From Deltaproteobacteria bacterium (GTDB taxonomy: Bacteria > Desulfobacterota > Syntrophia > Syntrophales > UBA5619): DNA of 51,364 bases. Under the pieces are notes generated by a model. It was not told where the DNA came from. It ran no database searches and saw only the letters and a program-made list of their open reading frames with translations. The stretch covers positions 1-51,364 of the forward strand of contig JAJFTY010000174.1 in the NCBI GenBank assembly GCA_021372695.1. The letters run 5' to 3'. Both the position numbers and the translations under genes were made by a program. How positions within the stretch are numbered: position 1 is the first letter of the stretch; every line of letters begins with the position of its first letter. This document shows, one piece after another, positions 41,696-49,207 of the stretch.

Positions 41696-42046
41696 TTAAA
41701 GAATGGTCATGAGGCGGGGAGGACCCCGGGAGGAAGCTGTGAGCAGATCTATCGAGACAGGATCAAATGATGTTCCCGAAACGTAATTTTCCGAAATGAT
41801 CTTCGTGAAAATCGGTATTCGAAAAACGCGGGCGGCTTCGAGACCATATATGATCTGAAGCATCCGTAAAGAGGCGATGATCGGGCCAGAGGGTTGTGGC
41901 GCATGGATGATGAATTCCGCCTGATCTTTTTCGGCCCCCCGATTTTCGACAAGAATGAAGGGACTTGCGCCCAACAGGGCCAGCAAGAGAAGCGGGTGAA
42001 TCCCCTTCAACCATCTTGACCGAAAGAATCTCACCGGTTCCCTCAT
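41696..42046 (-). CDS. Hypothetical protein with N-terminal hydrophobic helix
   Basis: 116 aa from ATG 42046, which has GGAG only 1 base away, so the start is uncertain; the frame is open to 42127. An N-terminal basic stretch and LLLLALLGASPFILV suggest a signal anchor. The rest (FIIHAPQPSGPIIASLRMLQ, IIYGLEAARVFRIPIFTKI, YVSGTSFDPVSIDLL) has natural composition but no family that I know. It may be a gene remnant, given the low-GC, gene-poor surroundings. Confidence 0.4.
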   Translation of the reverse strand: MREPVRFFRSRWLKGIHPLLLLALLGASPFILVENRGAEKDQAEFIIHAPQPSGPIIASLRMLQIIYGLEAARVFRIPIFTKIISENYVSGTSFDPVSIDLLTASSRGPPRLMTIL

Positions 42047-42071
42047 GCTCCGCTTGGTTCTGGGGGTTGAC

Positions 42072-42237
42072 TCATGGATCGATTGCGTAAAGCCTGATAC
42101 CTTTGCCTTGCATGAACAATGAATCATGAATCATGATAAAATTTTCATGTATTAAGCCGTGAAACGGACTCATTGTCAAGGAGAACTTGGAAAGAGGTCC
42201 AAGATCATCAGGCAGGTCGTAGACGGATTCAGCGTCT
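42072..42237 (-). other. Possible C-terminal gene remnant
   Basis: The minus-strand frame ending at 42072 reads DAESVYDLPDDLGPLSKFSL, then HGLIHENFIMIHDSLFMQG and IRLYAIDP: plausible protein text of about 55 residues without a start codon of its own, directly after the 3-hydroxyacyl-CoA dehydrogenase gene. It is likely the tail of a gene truncated when the neighbour was joined here. Confidence 0.25.
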
Positions 42238-43125
42238 TTAATGATGCAGCGGTTCGTTCTTGCTGCCGAGAAATTCAATGAGGCGGGCGAGCCGCTCGGC
42301 CACCGCCTTTCGGACCTCGCCCGGGTCTCTCCCGGTCCAGTCGTAGAACCCCCGCCCTGTCTTGAGCCCCAGGTCGCCCCGGCTGTACTTCTCCTGGACG
42401 ATGCGGATGGGCTCCGCGCCGTGCCAGAGATGAGGGACGATCGCCTGCTGGGCGAGCGCATGGGTGTCGAGTCCGCTGATGTCCTTCTGTTCGATCAGGC
42501 CGGTGATGCACATGCGGGGGCCGAACAGTCTTTTGGCGACCTTGTCAACATCTTCCGCCGAGACGATCCCCTCTTCGATGAGATGATAGGCCTCGTGGAG
42601 GATCGCGTGCTGCAGCCGGTTGACCAGGAAGCCGGCCACCGGCTTCTTGATCACCAGCGCCTCTTTTCCGGTTTGCATGAGCGCCGCGACCGTTCGCCGG
42701 ACCAAACTCCCGTCCCGGTCGTCGACCGGAATCACCTCGACCAGGGGGGCAACGTCGGCCGGATGGAAATAGTGGATGCCGATGAAGCGGTGGGGGTGGC
42801 CGCAGGCCGCGGCCAACTCCTCCAGGGGGAGGCCCGAGGTGTTGCTCGCGACAATGGGCCGATCGCCGTAGGCCGCGCCCAGCCTTCGAAAGAAGTCGAC
42901 CTTGAGTTCCAGGACCTCCGGGATCGATTCGATGATCAGATCCGGCGGTTCGGCCGGCAGGACGCTGACGGCGCGAGCCCCCGACGGAAGGGCTGGAAGC
43001 CGGTCCGGATTCCGCGACAGCACCGCGGCATCGAAGCCCGCAGCCGCAAAAGTGCGCAAGATGCCCCACCCCATGGAGCCGGAACCGATCACGAGGACGG
43101 AGCGGATCTTCGATTCATTGGTCAT
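42238..43125 (-). CDS. 3-hydroxyacyl-CoA dehydrogenase (single-function)
   Basis: 295 aa, the usual length of PaaH/Hbd-type enzymes. NAD motif VLVIGSGSMGWGILRTFA, IIESIPEVLELK, ASNTSGLPLEELA, catalytic His in FIGIHYFHPADVAPLVEVIP, and the C-terminal helical domain with KKPVAGFLVNRLQHAILHEA and GDLGLKTGRGFYDW. Oxidises (S)-3-hydroxyacyl-CoA to 3-oxoacyl-CoA with NAD+, or runs in reverse. It stands alone on the minus strand, divergent from the Nudix gene. It complements the bifunctional enzyme at 10748 but is only distantly related in sequence. Confidence 0.9.
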   Translation of the reverse strand: MTNESKIRSVLVIGSGSMGWGILRTFAAAGFDAAVLSRNPDRLPALPSGARAVSVLPAEPPDLIIESIPEVLELKVDFFRRLGAAYGDRPIVASNTSGLPLEELAAACGHPHRFIGIHYFHPADVAPLVEVIPVDDRDGSLVRRTVAALMQTGKEALVIKKPVAGFLVNRLQHAILHEAYHLIEEGIVSAEDVDKVAKRLFGPRMCITGLIEQKDISGLDTHALAQQAIVPHLWHGAEPIRIVQEKYSRGDLGLKTGRGFYDWTGRDPGEVRKAVAERLARLIEFLGSKNEPLHH

Positions 43126-43260
43126 GATATTGCCCTCTCTTTAGGATTTGACACCCCGCGGGGCATCCCTTATAGTGCCTATCACGCAACAGGAGGCCCA
43201 TTCGAGATTCGTTCCGCATGGACTCCTTCGATGCCACTTTCCTCGGGAGGCAGCCTGAGC

Positions 43261-43689
43261 ATGAATGAAGAGAACCCGAACCTTTTCCATGTGACCTGCG
43301 CGATCATCGAACGCGATGGCCTTGTCCTGGCCGCCCAGCGGAGCCGCTCCATGCGCATGCCCCTGAAGTGGGAATTCCCCGGGGGGAAGATCGAGCCTGG
43401 GGAGGAGCCGGAGGCGTGCCTCCACCGGGAGCTGATGGAAGAGATGGAGGTCCGCCTCACCGTCAAGTGGGTCATGCCGACCATGAGGCATGCCTACCCG
43501 GACTTCACGCTCACCCTGCATCCCTTCGTCTGCGAACTCCTCTCGGGGGAGGTGGTCCTGAACGAACACCGGGCGATCGCCTGGCTCAAGCCGGAAGAGC
43601 TGCCGGCCCTGAACTGGGTCGAAGCGGATCTTGCGCTCGTTTCCGCGTATCGACGGTCGATAAAGCAACTCTCGCCGGAAAACCCGTAA
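43261..43689 (+). CDS. Nudix hydrolase, MutT-like
   Basis: 142 aa from ATG 43261, with GGGAGG ten bases upstream. A complete Nudix box G-x5-E-x7-RE-x2-EE occurs at about residues 40-62 (GGKIEPGEEPEACLHRELME, EMEV). The surroundings, VTCAIIERDGLVLAAQRSRS, MPLKWEFPGGK and AIAWLKPEELPALNWVEADL, match the small MutT/NudG-type pyrophosphohydrolases that clean up oxidised or unusual (d)NTPs. Monocistronic. Sequence upstream to 42241 in the same frame is antisense to the dehydrogenase gene and not coding. Confidence 0.92.
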   Translation: MNEENPNLFHVTCAIIERDGLVLAAQRSRSMRMPLKWEFPGGKIEPGEEPEACLHRELMEEMEVRLTVKWVMPTMRHAYPDFTLTLHPFVCELLSGEVVLNEHRAIAWLKPEELPALNWVEADLALVSAYRRSIKQLSPENP

Positions 43690-43773
43690 CCCTCCGCCGT
43701 CGCTGCCCCTGTATACTCTCGGAGCCTCGCGTGTAGCCGGGGCTTGCGGGATGCGTCTCCAGCCAGCAGCCTG

Positions 43774-46014
43774 TCATAGGCCGGCCCAGAGGGCGATCCT
43801 GTAGGCCGCCACGCCGCCCAGATAGGAGACGCCAAGCGTGAGTGCGAGCGAGGCGCCGAACCAGAGCCGGTCGGCCATCTCCCGCCGCATGACCGCGATC
43901 GTCGCCGCGCAGGGGACAAAGAGCATCAGAACCGTCAGGAAGGCGAGCGCCGAGGCGTGGCTCATGGCCGTGGGGAGGACCTGGAGGAGCCCCTCGTCGC
44001 CCACGCCGTAGAGAACGCCCAGCGTGGCGACCGCGTTCTCCTTGGCCGCGAGGCTCGTCAATAGCGCCGTGACCATTTTCCAGTCGAGACCCAGAGGATG
44101 CCCGAGCGGCTCCAGGAAGCGGCCGATCGCGGCCAGGATGCTGGTCTCCGTTTTCCCGTCGGGAAGATAGGAAAAGAGCCAGACGAGGATCGAGACCGCG
44201 AGGATCACGGTTCCCGCCTTCCGGATGAAGGAGACGGTTCGCGCCTGGATGACGTTCCAGATCGTCTTGAGGTTCGGCCGGTGGTAGAGGGGCAGCTCCA
44301 TGATGAAGGGGGTCGGGGCGTCCTTCATCAGGAAGTGATGGACGGCCATCCCCGTTGCCCCGAGGACGAGGATGTTCAGCGCGACGAGCGACCAGACGAC
44401 GGCCGCTGCTTGTGTGGCGAAGACGGCGGCGGCGACGAAGGTCAGAACCGCCAGACGCGCGGTGCAGGGGACGAACGGGGTCAGAAGCATCGTCAGCAGC
44501 CTCGCCTTTTTCGACTCAATGATCCGCACGCCCAGGATCGCCGGGACGTTGCAGCCGAAGCCGAGGCACATCGGGATGAAACTCTTGCCGTGCAGCCCCA
44601 CGAGGTGCATGAAGCGGTCCATGACAAAGGCGGCCCGGGCCATGTAGCCCACGTCCTCGAGTACGGCGAGCGTGGCGAAGAAGATGAGCAGAATCGGGAG
44701 GAAGGTCAGAACCGACCCCACCCCGCCGATCACCCCGTCGACCAGCAATCCCTTGAGCCAGGCCGGCGCGGCCGCAAGAAGGGGCTGGACGCCGGCGCCG
44801 AAGTCGCCGATGATCTCCTCCAGGAGCTTCTGGAGGGGGAAGCCGACCTTGTAGGTCAGGACGAAGACGAAGCCCAGGACGCCCAGGAGCACCGGAATGC
44901 CCCAGATGGGCCGGGTCAGGATGTGGTCGATCCGGTCGGTCATGACGACCTGGCCCATCCTGAACCGGGAGACGCAGGCGCGGGTGATCTCCTCGATCCA
45001 GTCGTAGCGGCCGCCGACGACGGCATGGAGGGAATCCTCGTGGGCTATCAGGAGTGAACGCACCTCTTCCCAGACGGTCGCCGGCAGGGCCTCTTCCATC
45101 ATCGCCGAGATTTCCGGGTCGCCCTCCATCAGCTTGGCAGCGACCCAGGGGACGGTGTAGGGGGGGCGGACCGAATCGCGGATCGCCTGGGAGAGCTTCA
45201 GGAAGACGTCGCGGTGGTTCGGGGACACCTCGGGAAGCCGTGGATGGTAGTCCGCCTTCCCGCGGGAGACGGCGATGATCCGCTGGACGAGTTCCCGGAT
45301 TCCCCGGTTTTTTGTCGCGACCATTGGGACGACCGGGAGCCCCAGGGCCGTCTCCAGGGCGCCGGTATCGATCCGGATCCCCTGCTTTTCCGCCGCATCG
45401 AGCATGTTCACGGCCACGATCACCGGCGGACCGAGAAGCAGCAACTCCGCCAGGAGGTAGAGGCTCCGTTCGAGGGCCGTGGCATTGGCGAGAAGAACGA
45501 TCGCATCGGGCTTATCGTGGATGACAAAATCACGAGCGACCCGCTCCTCCTCCGAGAAGGCCGTCAGACTGTACGTGCCGGGGAGGTCGACGATCCGCAT
45601 CTCGACGCCGTCCGTCGTGTGGGCCCCCTCCTTCTTCTCCACGGTCTTCCCGGGCCAGTTTCCGACGTGCTGCGAAAGCCCCGTCAGGATGTTGAACACG
45701 GTCGATTTCCCTGCGTTGGGCTGGCCTGCGAGCGCGATGAGCAGCGGGGCGGCCTTGGGCCCCTCTTTGCGGGGGGGCTGGCAGTCGACCAGGATCTTGG
45801 CTGCCTCGCCCGTTCCCAGGGCCACACGCGTGTCGGCCACTTGAACGATCACCAGGCCGCCGCTGGCCTGGAGGAAGCGGATCCGCGTATTGAGGACGAT
45901 CCCCATCCCGGCGAGCCTGCTGATCAGGGCGTTGTCGCCCGCGATGTCGTGGATGATCCCCTCTTCACCTTCTGCGAGGAGGGTCACGGGGCGGCATGTT
46001 GCATTTGTCGGCAT
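43774..46014 (-). CDS. feoB: Ferrous iron transporter FeoB with fused N-terminal FeoA domain
   Basis: 746 aa from ATG 46014; the frame is open far upstream, but that part is antisense to the malic enzyme gene. Residues about 8-78 form a FeoA (SH3-like) domain (ISRLAGMGIVLNTRIRFLQA). Then the G-protein domain: G1 GQPNAGKST, G3 DLPGTYSL, G4 NMLD. The membrane permease follows, with the paired gating motifs (SFIPMCLGFGCNVPAILGVR, PFVPCTARLAVLTF, LLTSLAAKENAVATLGVLYG, LFVPCAATIAVMRRE). It imports Fe2+ across the inner membrane. FeoA fused to FeoB replaces the usual separate feoA gene. Confidence 0.95.
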   Translation of the reverse strand: MPTNATCRPVTLLAEGEEGIIHDIAGDNALISRLAGMGIVLNTRIRFLQASGGLVIVQVADTRVALGTGEAAKILVDCQPPRKEGPKAAPLLIALAGQPNAGKSTVFNILTGLSQHVGNWPGKTVEKKEGAHTTDGVEMRIVDLPGTYSLTAFSEEERVARDFVIHDKPDAIVLLANATALERSLYLLAELLLLGPPVIVAVNMLDAAEKQGIRIDTGALETALGLPVVPMVATKNRGIRELVQRIIAVSRGKADYHPRLPEVSPNHRDVFLKLSQAIRDSVRPPYTVPWVAAKLMEGDPEISAMMEEALPATVWEEVRSLLIAHEDSLHAVVGGRYDWIEEITRACVSRFRMGQVVMTDRIDHILTRPIWGIPVLLGVLGFVFVLTYKVGFPLQKLLEEIIGDFGAGVQPLLAAAPAWLKGLLVDGVIGGVGSVLTFLPILLIFFATLAVLEDVGYMARAAFVMDRFMHLVGLHGKSFIPMCLGFGCNVPAILGVRIIESKKARLLTMLLTPFVPCTARLAVLTFVAAAVFATQAAAVVWSLVALNILVLGATGMAVHHFLMKDAPTPFIMELPLYHRPNLKTIWNVIQARTVSFIRKAGTVILAVSILVWLFSYLPDGKTETSILAAIGRFLEPLGHPLGLDWKMVTALLTSLAAKENAVATLGVLYGVGDEGLLQVLPTAMSHASALAFLTVLMLFVPCAATIAVMRREMADRLWFGASLALTLGVSYLGGVAAYRIALWAGL

Positions 46015-46024
46015 CGTTCGTTCC

Positions 46025-46063
46025 GCTAAAAGAGTGTCAAATTCAAGTCGGTCAGCTTTTAGC
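46025..46063. promoter_or_regulatory. Spaced inverted repeat in front of feoB
   Basis: GCTAAAAG (46025-46032) and CTTTTAGC (46056-46063) form an 8-bp inverted repeat with a 23-base gap immediately upstream of the FeoB start. It could be a regulator site or an mRNA hairpin that controls translation; no clear Fur box is seen. Confidence 0.3.
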
Positions 46064-46144
46064 ATGAAATCGCTTCGGGTGTCACCGAAAAAGGGCGGCG
46101 GGCCGGATGTTTTCGATCCGGCTTTTGGCGTTGCTTCATACCCG

Positions 46145-46172
46145 TTGACTTTTGCCGCAGGCGGAATATAAG
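46145..46172 (+). promoter_or_regulatory. Sigma-70-type promoter of the malic enzyme gene
   Basis: TTGACT (46145-46150), a 16-base spacer, TATAAG (46167-46172). Start of transcription would be near 46180, about 55 bases before ATG 46234. Confidence 0.55.
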
Positions 46173-46233
46173 GTGATCGCCGATGGTTGCGGGATGTGTT
46201 CATGGTCAATACTCTTCTCGAGGAGGCCGATTT

Positions 46234-47661
46234 ATGATCACGACAGGTTCGAGCTACAGTGTGGTGCTGCGGGTCGAGATTCCCAACCGGCCGGGAATGC
46301 TCGCCAAGGTGATGACCGCCATCGGCAGGGCTGGGGGCGATGTGGGCGCGATCGACATCGTCGGATTTGACAACGGCTGCATCATTCGCGACATCGTCGC
46401 CAACGCGGCGGATCTTGATGTGGCGAAACTGATCACCGCGGCAGTCCGGCGGATCAAGGAGATCAGGGTCCTCAACGTCGCCGATCGCACTCTCCTCATC
46501 CATCAGGGGGGGAAACTTGCGACGGCGAGCCGTGTTCCGCTCAAGACGCGCGATGACCTCGCGATCGCCTACACGCCGGGAGTGGCCCGCGTCGCGATGG
46601 CCATCTACGAGGAGCCGGAACGCGTCTATGAACTGACCATGAAGGGAAACAGCATCGCGGTCGTCACGGATGGCACCGCCGTGCTGGGCCTGGGCGACAT
46701 CGGCCCCGCCGCGGCGCTGCCGGTCATGGAGGGGAAGGCGCTTCTCTACAAGAACTTCGCCGGAATCGACGCCTTTCCCATCTGTCTGAATACCCGGGAG
46801 CCGGAGGAGATCATTCGGGCGGTGAAGTGGATCTCCCCGGGATTCGGCGGCATTAGCCTGGAGGACATCTCCGGGCCCCGCTGCTTCGAGATCGAGGACC
46901 GTCTGAAGAAGGAGCTCGACATTCCCGTCTTTCACGACGACCAGCATGGAACGGCCGTGGTGGTCCTGGCAGGGCTGATCAATGCGTTGAAGGTTGTGGA
47001 AAAGAAACTCGCTGATGTCCGGATTGTCGTCTGCGGCCTCGGCGCCGCAGGCGTTGCGACGATTCGGCTGCTTCTGGCTTCGGGAGCCTCGCATATCATC
47101 GGCTGCGACCGGGCCGGCATCCTATTCAAGGGACGCCGCGAGAACATGAATCCCGTCAAGAAGGAGATCGCAGGCCTGACGAACCCGGAACGGATCAAGG
47201 GCAGGGTGGGCAGGGCCCTCCGGGGGGCCGACATCCTGATCGGCGTCTCCGAAGCCAAAGCGGTTTCCGTGGCGGACATCCGGGGGATGGCCAAAGACGC
47301 CGTCATCTTCACGATGGCCAATCCCATCCCGGAAATCATGCCCGCAGAGGCGGAACCCTACGCCCGGATCATCGCGACAGGCCGGCCGGATTATGACAAC
47401 CAGGTGAGCGATATCCTCTGCTTCCCCGGCCTGTTCCGGGGGGTCTTTGACTGCCGGGCCCGTGAGATCAACCAGGAGATGCTCATCGCTGCGGCACAGG
47501 CCATCGCTGCCTGCGTCGCCCCGGAGGAGCTGATGGAGCAGCACATCGTCCCCAGTGTCTTCAACAAGAAGGTGCCGGAGAACGTCGCGAAAGCGGTGAT
47601 CGAGGCTGCGCTCCGGACGGGCATTGGAACGACGGCGCATAAATACGATATGTTCTCGTGA
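46234..47661 (+). CDS. NAD-type malic enzyme with N-terminal ACT domain
   Basis: 475 aa from ATG 46234 with GAGGAGG upstream. An ACT regulatory domain at about 5-80 (VLRVEIPNRPGMLAKVMTAI) is fused to the malic enzyme: YTPGVARVAMAIYEEPE with the catalytic Tyr, VVTDGTAVLGLGDIGPAAAL, PVMEGKALLYKNFAGIDAFP with the catalytic Lys, PVFHDDQHGTAVVVLAGL for the metal site, and the NAD-domain motif VVCGLGAAGVATIRLL. It oxidatively decarboxylates malate to pyruvate. The ACT domain suggests allosteric control by a small ligand. Pyruvate would feed PPDK, encoded elsewhere in the window. Confidence 0.93.
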   Translation: MITTGSSYSVVLRVEIPNRPGMLAKVMTAIGRAGGDVGAIDIVGFDNGCIIRDIVANAADLDVAKLITAAVRRIKEIRVLNVADRTLLIHQGGKLATASRVPLKTRDDLAIAYTPGVARVAMAIYEEPERVYELTMKGNSIAVVTDGTAVLGLGDIGPAAALPVMEGKALLYKNFAGIDAFPICLNTREPEEIIRAVKWISPGFGGISLEDISGPRCFEIEDRLKKELDIPVFHDDQHGTAVVVLAGLINALKVVEKKLADVRIVVCGLGAAGVATIRLLLASGASHIIGCDRAGILFKGRRENMNPVKKEIAGLTNPERIKGRVGRALRGADILIGVSEAKAVSVADIRGMAKDAVIFTMANPIPEIMPAEAEPYARIIATGRPDYDNQVSDILCFPGLFRGVFDCRAREINQEMLIAAAQAIAACVAPEELMEQHIVPSVFNKKVPENVAKAVIEAALRTGIGTTAHKYDMFS

Positions 47662-47771
47662 GAATAGAGCGGGAATACCGATCCCTCGGCCCGCCGGACA
47701 TTTTCCGACCCGGAAAATCTCCGATGCGGGCTTTCGGGAACGGATTTCCGTGGGTGAAGGAGATGGGAGGA

Positions 47772-48113
47772 ATGGAAAACGACCACCGTCCCTGGGGATA
47801 CTACATCGTCCTGACCGATGAGCCCGACTGCAAGGTCAAGCGGATCTGCGTCTTTGCGGGGAAAAGGCTCAGCCTGCAGCGCCACCGCTGCCGTTCTGAG
47901 CACTGGTACCTGGTCCGCGGGGAGGCGGTAGCGACCGTCGAACGCCGGGAGATCGGCCTGCGGCCCGGAGAGGCGGTCGACATCCCCTGCGGTGCGGCCC
48001 ATCGCCTGCGGAATTCCGGACAGGAGGAGGCGGTGTTCATCGAGATCCAGACGGGGAGCTATTTCGGCGAGGACGATATTGAACGGCTTGAGGACGACTA
48101 CGGTCGCGTCTGA
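47772..48113 (+). CDS. Cupin protein, mannose-6-phosphate isomerase type II-like
   Basis: 113 aa from ATG 47772, with AAGGAG nine bases upstream; the frame is open back to GTG 47658, but nothing there looks conserved. A single cupin barrel: RPWGYYIVLTDEPDCKVKRI, LSLQRHRCRSEHWYLVRGEA with the metal-binding H-x-R-x3-H-W pattern, GEAVDIPCGAAHRL, FIEIQTGSYFGEDDIERLED. This is the C-terminal domain of bifunctional mannose-1-P guanylyltransferase/isomerases occurring alone. It probably isomerises mannose-6-P and fructose-6-P, but lone family members can have other sugar roles. Confidence 0.85.
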   Translation: MENDHRPWGYYIVLTDEPDCKVKRICVFAGKRLSLQRHRCRSEHWYLVRGEAVATVERREIGLRPGEAVDIPCGAAHRLRNSGQEEAVFIEIQTGSYFGEDDIERLEDDYGRV

Positions 48114-48127
48114 GCGTGCTGTTGACC

Positions 48128-48154
48128 GGAAGCGCGCCCTGTGGCCGCGCTTCC
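48128..48154. terminator. Hairpin between convergent cupin and amidohydrolase genes
   Basis: GGAAGCGCG pairs with CGCGCTTCC around a 9-base loop, 14 bp past the cupin stop. A second small hairpin (CCCGTA...TACGGG) lies at 48196-48212. Both lack strong T-runs. Confidence 0.4.
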
Positions 48155-48242
48155 AAAACGTCCATCTGCGGCGTTGGGGCCTTGCATCTGGGCATCCCGT
48201 ATCACGTACGGGACAGGCTTTTGAACAGCCCGCGATATTTTT

Positions 48243-49094
48243 TCACGCAGGTTCCTGAGAGCACTCCCGGATAAGTCTTAATCCGTTGTCCCGGAAGACC
48301 GCGTCGTAGAAGGGCTGGGAGAGGTCGAAACCGAGTAGGGTGTCGATCTCGTCCTCGCGCGGGAGGAGGATGTTGGGGAAATCCGAACCGTAGAGTATCC
48401 GCTCCCGGTTGCTCTCCAGAAAATCGTTGCCGAGGTCGAACATCGATCCGAGGCGGGGGAGGAACGAATAGGCCGTGTCGAGGTAGAGGCGGGGATGGCT
48501 GGCCAAGAGCGCCCCGAACGGGCCGTATTCGAGCGCCCCCATGTGGGCGACCGTTGCGGGGAGGTCGGGATAGCGGATGAGCAGCCTCCGGAACGGGACG
48601 ATGCCGACGAACTCGTTTCCCACCGGCCCCGTTCCGACGTGGAGAAGCAGGCGCTTTCCCCTCTCCATGACGAGCTCATACAGGGGGAAGAGCCTTGCGT
48701 CGTCGGGGAAGAAGCGCTGCACCAGAAGCTGGAGTTTGAACCCGAGAATCCGGGGATGGTCGAGGAGGTCGGCCGCCATGGCCAGGGCATCGTCATCGTC
48801 CGGATGGAAAGCCGCGAAGCAGTAGAGATCCGGCAACTCCTCCAGGATCTCGATATTCCAGTCGTTCAGCCCCCGGGCGATCTCCTTCCGGTGGGCATAA
48901 TTGGAGTAGACGACGGGGCCGACGCCCCGCTCGCGAAGATAGGCGACGCTCTCGCGCCAGTAGAGAGAATGGAGGACGCTCCACCCGTAGTCCGCGACGA
49001 ACTGCCGCCGGATCGCATCGAACAGCCGGTCCGGAAAGAGGTGGACGTGAAAATCCACGAGCGGCTGCGGCAGGCGCTCCGCCCCGGGGGGCAT
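48243..49094 (-). CDS. Amidohydrolase-2 family TIM-barrel protein
   Basis: 283 aa. Metal-site pattern of the amidohydrolase 2 family: DFHVHLFPDRLFDAI (H-x-H), LLLHVGTGPVGNEF, ATVAHMGALEYGPFGALL, and the final Asp in ILYGSDFPNILLPREDE. The family contains decarboxylases and hydrolases; the substrate is not predictable. Its start overlaps the stop of the Lys-rich miniprotein gene by one base (TGATG), so it is translationally coupled to it and sits in a minus-strand run with the YgiQ protein gene. Confidence 0.88.
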   Translation of the reverse strand: MPPGAERLPQPLVDFHVHLFPDRLFDAIRRQFVADYGWSVLHSLYWRESVAYLRERGVGPVVYSNYAHRKEIARGLNDWNIEILEELPDLYCFAAFHPDDDDALAMAADLLDHPRILGFKLQLLVQRFFPDDARLFPLYELVMERGKRLLLHVGTGPVGNEFVGIVPFRRLLIRYPDLPATVAHMGALEYGPFGALLASHPRLYLDTAYSFLPRLGSMFDLGNDFLESNRERILYGSDFPNILLPREDEIDTLLGFDLSQPFYDAVFRDNGLRLIRECSQEPA

Positions 49095-49207
49095 CAGATC
49101 TCTCCGGCTTTTCCCGTCTTCTTCAGCCGCTTGGCCTCTTTCTTTTCCTTCAACGATTTGGCGGGTTTCTTCTTGGTGTCTTTTTTGACGTCCTTGTCTT
49201 TTCCCAT
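49094..49207 (-). CDS. 37-residue lysine-rich miniprotein overlapping the YgiQ-like gene
   Basis: Start ATG 49207 has GAGGGG at good spacing. The product begins MGKDKDVKKDTKKKPAKS and ends KKTGKAGEI; about 16 of 37 residues are Lys. It overlaps the last 58 bp of the radical SAM gene in another frame and touches the amidohydrolase gene (TGATG). The high charge suggests nucleic acid or ribosome contact, but that is inference. It could alternatively be a spurious frame; the good ribosome site and coupling argue for it. Confidence 0.5.
   Translation of the reverse strand: MGKDKDVKKDTKKKPAKSLKEKKEAKRLKKTGKAGEI

Noticed and set aside
46015..47094. N-terminal extension of the FeoB frame by about 360 residues
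   Set aside because: It is antisense to the malic enzyme gene and has no family match; FeoB starts naturally at the fused FeoA domain.
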